A DNA stretch of 15,564 bases from Pseudomonadota bacterium (GTDB lineage Bacteria > Pseudomonadota > Alphaproteobacteria > Rhizobiales > Devosiaceae). Each line of letters begins with the position of its first letter. Position 1 is the first letter of the stretch. The stretch spans positions 1 through 15,564 of the forward strand of contig JAEYTY010000054.1 in assembly GCA_023433775.1 (NCBI GenBank), written 5' to 3'. This document shows, in pieces, positions 12,103 to 15,564 of this stretch. The position numbers and the translations under genes are program-made. Under the pieces are notes generated by a model, which had not been told where the DNA came from, searched no databases, and saw only the letters and a program-made list of their open reading frames with translations.

Positions 12103-13287
12103 TTATTCAGCGGGCGCCATGTCCTTGCCGGTATAGACCTCGTCGACCCAATATTGGTCGCGGCGGTCAAAGCCGTTGAACGGTGTCAGCGAGGCCTGGG
12201 TATAGGCACCCATCAGGCCGAATTCGATCCAGTCGTCTTCGTCGATATCGGCGGGCAGGGTGAACACCTGGGGCAGCACGTCATAGCTGTCGCAGGTTGG
12301 GCCCCAGATGGTGAATTCGCTGAATTCCTGGTCATTGTCATGCACGCGCGGGCCGCGCCACACGCGCACCGGCGGGGTGAAGTGCATGAACTTCACTTCC
12401 ATCAGCGCGCCATAGGCGCCGTCATTGACATAGACCGACTGGCCGCCGCGCTGGTGCTTTACGCGCAGCAGCAGCGAGGTGGACGAGGTCACCAGCGCCC
12501 GGCCGGGCTCGATGATCAGCTCGGGCTTACGCTTTTCGCCAAAGTGGTCGTTCACCGCCGTCGAGATGGTCTCGAAATAATAGTCCATCGGCGGAGCAGT
12601 GCTGGTCGGGTAGGGCGCCGGGTAGCCGCCACCGATATTGAGGCGTTTCAGCTCGATGCCGGCTTCCTCGACGATACGGGCCGCAGCAGCGATGTGGCGC
12701 TCATAGGCATAGGCGTCTTCACACTGGCTGCCGACATGGAAGCAGAGGCTGGGCGTATAGCCCATCTTTTCGACGGCAGTGACGATTTCGGCCGCGCCCT
12801 GTTCCATCACGCCAAACTTGATGCCAAAGTCATAGCTTTTCAGCGCCTTGCCGGCCTTGAAACGGGTGGTTACTTCCACGTCGCGGCTGGGCGACACCAC
12901 GGCGGCGAGCTGGTCGAGCTGCTGCGGATGGTCGATGGTGAAGCTGCGCACGCCGAATTCGTCATAGGCGCGTTCGATTTCGCGCTTGTTCTTGATCGGG
13001 TTGTTGTAGTGCATCACCGCGCCCGGCGCGTGGTCGCGCACCAGTTCCATTTCGGTATTGGAGGCGACGTCGAACGCCTTCAGACCTTCGGCGTGCAGCT
13101 GCGCAATGATGTGCGGAGACGGGTTGCACTTGACCGCATAGGTCAGCAGCCCGTCAAAGCCCTTTTTGAAAACCTTCGTGGCCTTGTGCAGCTCCCGCTC
13201 CGAAAACAGAAAGGAGGGGTAATCCGGCGCTTCGGCCGCGATCAGGGCGGACGTATTGGCGTGAACGGTTTTCGGCTCGTCAGTCAT
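12103..13287 (-). CDS. Ornithine (or lysine/ornithine) decarboxylase, fold-type III PLP enzyme
   Basis: This 394-residue PLP enzyme removes CO2 from ornithine to make putrescine, the entry to polyamines. It is of the eukaryote-like alanine-racemase-fold class found in alphaproteobacteria, not the large SpeC class. Visible key sites are Lys53 in YAVKCNP (Schiff base), HVGSQ (His184), the phosphate loop GGGYP (219-223), EPGR (260-263), catalytic Cys332 in WGPTCDSYDVL, and Tyr362. The WGPTCDSYDVL signature separates it from diaminopimelate and arginine decarboxylases. Strict ODC or dual lysine/ornithine activity cannot be told by eye. It is a single gene with a strong terminator, divergent from the DegP-like gene. 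Confidence 0.93.
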   Translation of the reverse strand: MTDEPKTVHANTSALIAAEAPDYPSFLFSERELHKATKVFKKGFDGLLTYAVKCNPSPHIIAQLHAEGLKAFDVASNTEMELVRDHAPGAVMHYNNPIKNKREIERAYDEFGVRSFTIDHPQQLDQLAAVVSPSRDVEVTTRFKAGKALKSYDFGIKFGVMEQGAAEIVTAVEKMGYTPSLCFHVGSQCEDAYAYERHIAAAARIVEEAGIELKRLNIGGGYPAPYPTSTAPPMDYYFETISTAVNDHFGEKRKPELIIEPGRALVTSSTSLLLRVKHQRGGQSVYVNDGAYGALMEVKFMHFTPPVRVWRGPRVHDNDQEFSEFTIWGPTCDSYDVLPQVFTLPADIDEDDWIEFGLMGAYTQASLTPFNGFDRRDQYWVDEVYTGKDMAPAE

Positions 13288-13336
13288 TGGACAACAGGCC
13301 TTTCAGGGCTTGAGGAAAGCGGGAAAACGAGCGCTG

Positions 13337-13365
13337 CATATAGGGCCGTGTGCCCCCCTCTGCAA
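13337..13365 (-). promoter_or_regulatory. Possible promoter of the decarboxylase gene
   Basis: On the minus strand TTGCAG (13360-13365) and TATATG (13337-13342) are 17 bases apart, about 50 bases before the ATG at 13287. The -35 match is partial, so confidence is limited. Confidence 0.4.
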
Positions 13366-13401
13366 ACGTTTATTTGGTCACAAACGCAACTATGATTGCG
13401 C

Positions 13402-13415
13402 GTCATTTTAATGAC
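13402..13415. promoter_or_regulatory. Palindrome upstream of the DegP-like gene
   Basis: GTCATT and AATGAC flank a TT centre, a 14-base inverted repeat in the divergent intergenic region between the decarboxylase and the protease genes. It lies about 75 bases before the protease ATG, a usual distance for an operator. No regulator can be named. Confidence 0.4.
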
Positions 13416-13488
13416 AGAGTCGGGGTATTTTCCTCATGGCGCAAACGGGCCATTCCCTGGCTCGCATTTTGAATCCGCAGGTCGCTCC

Positions 13489-14958
13489 ATGTCATTGCGC
13501 AAGCTTGCTATTTCGTCTTTCTGCGTTGTCCTTCTCGCCCTCGGTGGCGGGTTCATTCTGGCCTCGTGGCAGCAATCCAGTCCCGTTCAGGCGCAGAGCG
13601 CGGCAACCCCGCCCGCGGAGCCATCGCGCGTCGTGCCGCAATCGGATGCGCAGGTGCGCCTCAGTTTTGCGCCCATCGTGCAGGCCGTGTCCCCCGCCGT
13701 GGTCAATGTTTATGCCACCCGCATCGAACAGCGCGCCGTTTCGCCCTTTGCCAATGATCCCTTCTTTTCGCGCTTCTTCGGCGGCCAGAATTTCCAGACG
13801 CGGCCCCGGGAATCCCGCTCATTGGGCTCCGGCGTCGTCGTCGAGGCCAGTGGCGTCATTCTCACCAATAGCCACGTCATCAACGGCGCGACTGACATTC
13901 GCATCGCCCTCAATGATGGGCGGGAATTCGACGTCGATCTGGTGGTCGAGGATCAGCAGACTGATCTCGCCGTGCTGCGCGTACGCTCGCCCAATGGTGT
14001 GACCTTCCCCACGATCAGCTTTTCCGACAGTGATGCGCTGCAGGTCGGCGATCTGGTTCTGGCCATCGGCAATCCCTTCGGCGTCGGCCAAACGGTCACC
14101 AGCGGCATTATTTCGGGCCTCGCGCGCACCGGCGTCGAGGCGTCGGACTATGAATTCTTCATCCAGACCGATGCGGCGATCAATCCTGGCAATTCCGGCG
14201 GCGCCCTGGTCGATATGGAGGGGCGCCTTGTCGGCATCAACACGGCCATCTATTCCCAGAGCGGCGGTTCGGTGGGAATTGGCTTTGCCATTCCCGCCAA
14301 TATGGCCCGGCTGGTGGCCGATGCCGGTGTCTCTGGCGGCGAAATCGTTCGCCCCTGGTTTGGCGCACGGCTACAAACAGTCAGTTCCGATATTGCGGCC
14401 AGTCTCGGCATGGCCTCGCCACAGGGCGCGTTGATCACCGAGGTCGCACCCGGCGGCCCCGCCGAGCGGGCTGGTTTCCGCTCGGGCGACGTGATTCTCT
14501 CCGTAGACGGCTTCGCGGTGGGCGATCCCAGCGCCTTCAACTTCCGGCTGGCCACGCGCCCCATTGGCGACGCGGCCCAGCTTGCGCGTCTCCGTGATGG
14601 CCAGACGGAAACCATTGCCTTCAAGGTCGAAGCCGCGCCGCTTCCCGCAGAGGGTGACACGGCCACCATCGACGCCGATTCCCGCTTCTCCGGTCTTTCC
14701 GTGCGTTCGCTCGATGCGGCGCTCAGCGAACAGCAGGGCCTGCCCTATGACAGCAAGGGTGTGTTGGTCACCGGCGTGGCTGCCGGCTCGGCCGCCGAAG
14801 CCATGGGGTTGAAAGTCGGCGACATCATTCTCGCGCTCAACGATATCAGCACCGATAGCGCCAGGATTTTCCGGGACATTGCCTCGCAGCGGGTTCGGGG
14901 CTGGCAGGTTATCATGCAGCGCGATGGCCGGGTCAGCCGCTATTTCGTCAACGGATAA
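13489..14958 (+). CDS. DegP/DegQ (HtrA)-family periplasmic serine protease
   Basis: This 489-residue protein degrades or refolds damaged proteins in the periplasm. A signal peptide or anchor is seen at 4-36 (LRKLAISSFCVVLLALGGGFILASW...AQA-like end). The trypsin-like domain has the full catalytic triad: His129 (LTNSHVI), Asp159 (TDLAVLRV) and Ser236 (GNSGGALV). Two PDZ domains follow, with starts near 286 and 400 (GALITEVAPGGPAERAGFRSGDVI and GVLVTGVAAGSAAEAMGLKVGDII). An FFSRFFGG loop before the catalytic domain is typical of the Do family. The ATG at 13489 gives the proper signal sequence, while in-frame starts at 13396 or 13411 would add a polar leader and overlap the palindrome. DegP versus DegQ is not decided. 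Confidence 0.93.
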   Translation: MSLRKLAISSFCVVLLALGGGFILASWQQSSPVQAQSAATPPAEPSRVVPQSDAQVRLSFAPIVQAVSPAVVNVYATRIEQRAVSPFANDPFFSRFFGGQNFQTRPRESRSLGSGVVVEASGVILTNSHVINGATDIRIALNDGREFDVDLVVEDQQTDLAVLRVRSPNGVTFPTISFSDSDALQVGDLVLAIGNPFGVGQTVTSGIISGLARTGVEASDYEFFIQTDAAINPGNSGGALVDMEGRLVGINTAIYSQSGGSVGIGFAIPANMARLVADAGVSGGEIVRPWFGARLQTVSSDIAASLGMASPQGALITEVAPGGPAERAGFRSGDVILSVDGFAVGDPSAFNFRLATRPIGDAAQLARLRDGQTETIAFKVEAAPLPAEGDTATIDADSRFSGLSVRSLDAALSEQQGLPYDSKGVLVTGVAAGSAAEAMGLKVGDIILALNDISTDSARIFRDIASQRVRGWQVIMQRDGRVSRYFVNG

Positions 14959-15023
14959 AGCTTTGGCGGGGAACATTCTCGCCAAGGCTTCGAGCCGCAA
15001 CGATTATACGCTAGAACGGCGTC

Positions 15024-15564
15024 ATGTCTGACCTGTTCGCCGCCGACCCATCCGAGACCGACAAGGCCCGCCCGCTGGCCGACCAATTGCGTCCGCGCAG
15101 CCTCGACGAGGTGATCGGCCAATCGCATCTGCTGGGCGAGGATGGCACCCTGCGCCGCATGTTGGCGTCGGGACGCCTCGGCTCACTGATCCTCTGGGGA
15201 CCGCCGGGGACCGGAAAGACCACCGTGGCGCGGCTCCTTGCCGACCAGATCGGTTATCGCTTCGAGCAGATTTCCGCCATCTTCTCTGGCGTCGCCGATC
15301 TCAAGAAGGTTTTCGAGAAGGCGCGTTTCGAACGGCTCTCGGGTCACCGCACTCTGCTCTTTGTCGACGAGATCCATCGCTTCAATCGCGCCCAGCAGGA
15401 TGGCTTCCTGCCGGTCATGGAAGACGGCACCGTGGTGCTGGTCGGCGCCACCACCGAGAACCCGTCCTTCGAGCTCAATGCCGCTCTGCTCTCGCGGGCG
15501 CGCGTGCTGGTTTTCCACTCGCACGATGCGGAATCGATCGGGAAGCTTCTCGAACGCGCCGAGG
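15024..15564 (+). CDS. rarA: RarA/MgsA replication-associated AAA+ ATPase (5' part)
   Basis: These are the first 180 residues of a clamp-loader-like AAA+ ATPase that acts at stalled replication forks; the gene runs off the window. The start MSDLFAADPS is followed by ARPLADQLRPRSLDEVIGQSHLLGEDG, typical of RarA. Walker A GPPGTGKTT is at 59-67, Walker B LLFVDEIHRFN from 111 and the sensor segment GATTENPSFELN at 141-152. 'FVDEIHRFN..QQD' is specific to RarA rather than RuvB or DnaX. It starts 65 bases after the DegP-like gene on the same strand, an arrangement I recall in other alphaproteobacteria, so cotranscription is possible. Confidence 0.95.
   Translation, partial: MSDLFAADPSETDKARPLADQLRPRSLDEVIGQSHLLGEDGTLRRMLASGRLGSLILWGPPGTGKTTVARLLADQIGYRFEQISAIFSGVADLKKVFEKARFERLSGHRTLLFVDEIHRFNRAQQDGFLPVMEDGTVVLVGATTENPSFELNAALLSRARVLVFHSHDAESIGKLLERAE

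Noticed and set aside
12154..13395. A 413-codon open frame on the plus strand opposite the decarboxylase
   Set aside because: It is a mirror of the well-conserved PLP enzyme gene in high-GC DNA; its translation resembles no protein and has no ribosome binding site.
14963..14985. Hairpin TTGGCG/CGCCAA after the DegP-like gene
   Set aside because: Only six base pairs with an 11-base loop and no T-run; too weak to call a terminator.

Overview
The window looks like ordinary chromosome of a high-GC alphaproteobacterium, most likely a Hyphomicrobiales (rhizobial) relative such as Devosia. This rests on inference from protein style: double cold-shock-domain protein, BrnTA, rhizobial-type HlyIII, M15 lipoprotein and eukaryote-like ornithine decarboxylase. 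No marker gene fixes the genus. No phage, insertion sequence, CRISPR array or conjugation gene is visible.

Layout. 2-3392 (+): an iron-siderophore type ABC importer: the end of a periplasmic binding protein, two FecCD permeases and a FecE-type ATPase, tightly coupled. 3428-3675 (+): a 65-residue protein of unknown function behind a good match to the general-stress sigma factor EcfG promoter. 3730-4219 (-): a BrnT/BrnA toxin-antitoxin pair. 4375-4575 (-): two tandem tRNA-Glu genes (CTC and TTC anticodons). 4649-5125 (-): an M15-type peptidase lipoprotein. 5292-5708 (-): glyoxalase I. 5900-7015 (+): a two-domain cold-shock protein followed by a DUF192 lipoprotein. 7024-7713 (-): an HlyIII-family membrane protein. 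7881-8366 (+): an ArsR-type regulator with a long Pro/Ala-rich tail. 8363-9094 (-): a HAD phosphatase with a problematic start. 9398-9613 (+): a CspA-type protein with a clear terminator. 9686-10027 (-): a YCII/DGPF protein. 10134-11165 (+): an extended SDR. 11222-11999 (+): an ArsR regulator overlapping an AHSA1/SRPBCC gene. 12103-13287 (-): an ornithine/lysine decarboxylase with a strong terminator. 13489-14958 (+): a DegP/DegQ protease. 15024 to the end (+): the start of rarA.

How the genes work together. The clear units are the siderophore importer, the brnT-brnA operon, the tRNA-Glu pair, CSD-DUF192 and arsR-SRPBCC. The rest are single genes, several convergent with almost no space between them. 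The most interesting signals are regulatory. Three regulator or toxin genes (brnT, arsR at 7881, arsR at 11222) each have promoter-like boxes placed so that transcription would begin at or next to the start codon, with no Shine-Dalgarno, which predicts leaderless mRNAs. Both arsR promoters carry multi-half-site inverted repeats that look like autoregulatory operators. The 65-residue gene behind the EcfG-like promoter is the best candidate for something undescribed. I do not see a clearly novel multi-gene system.
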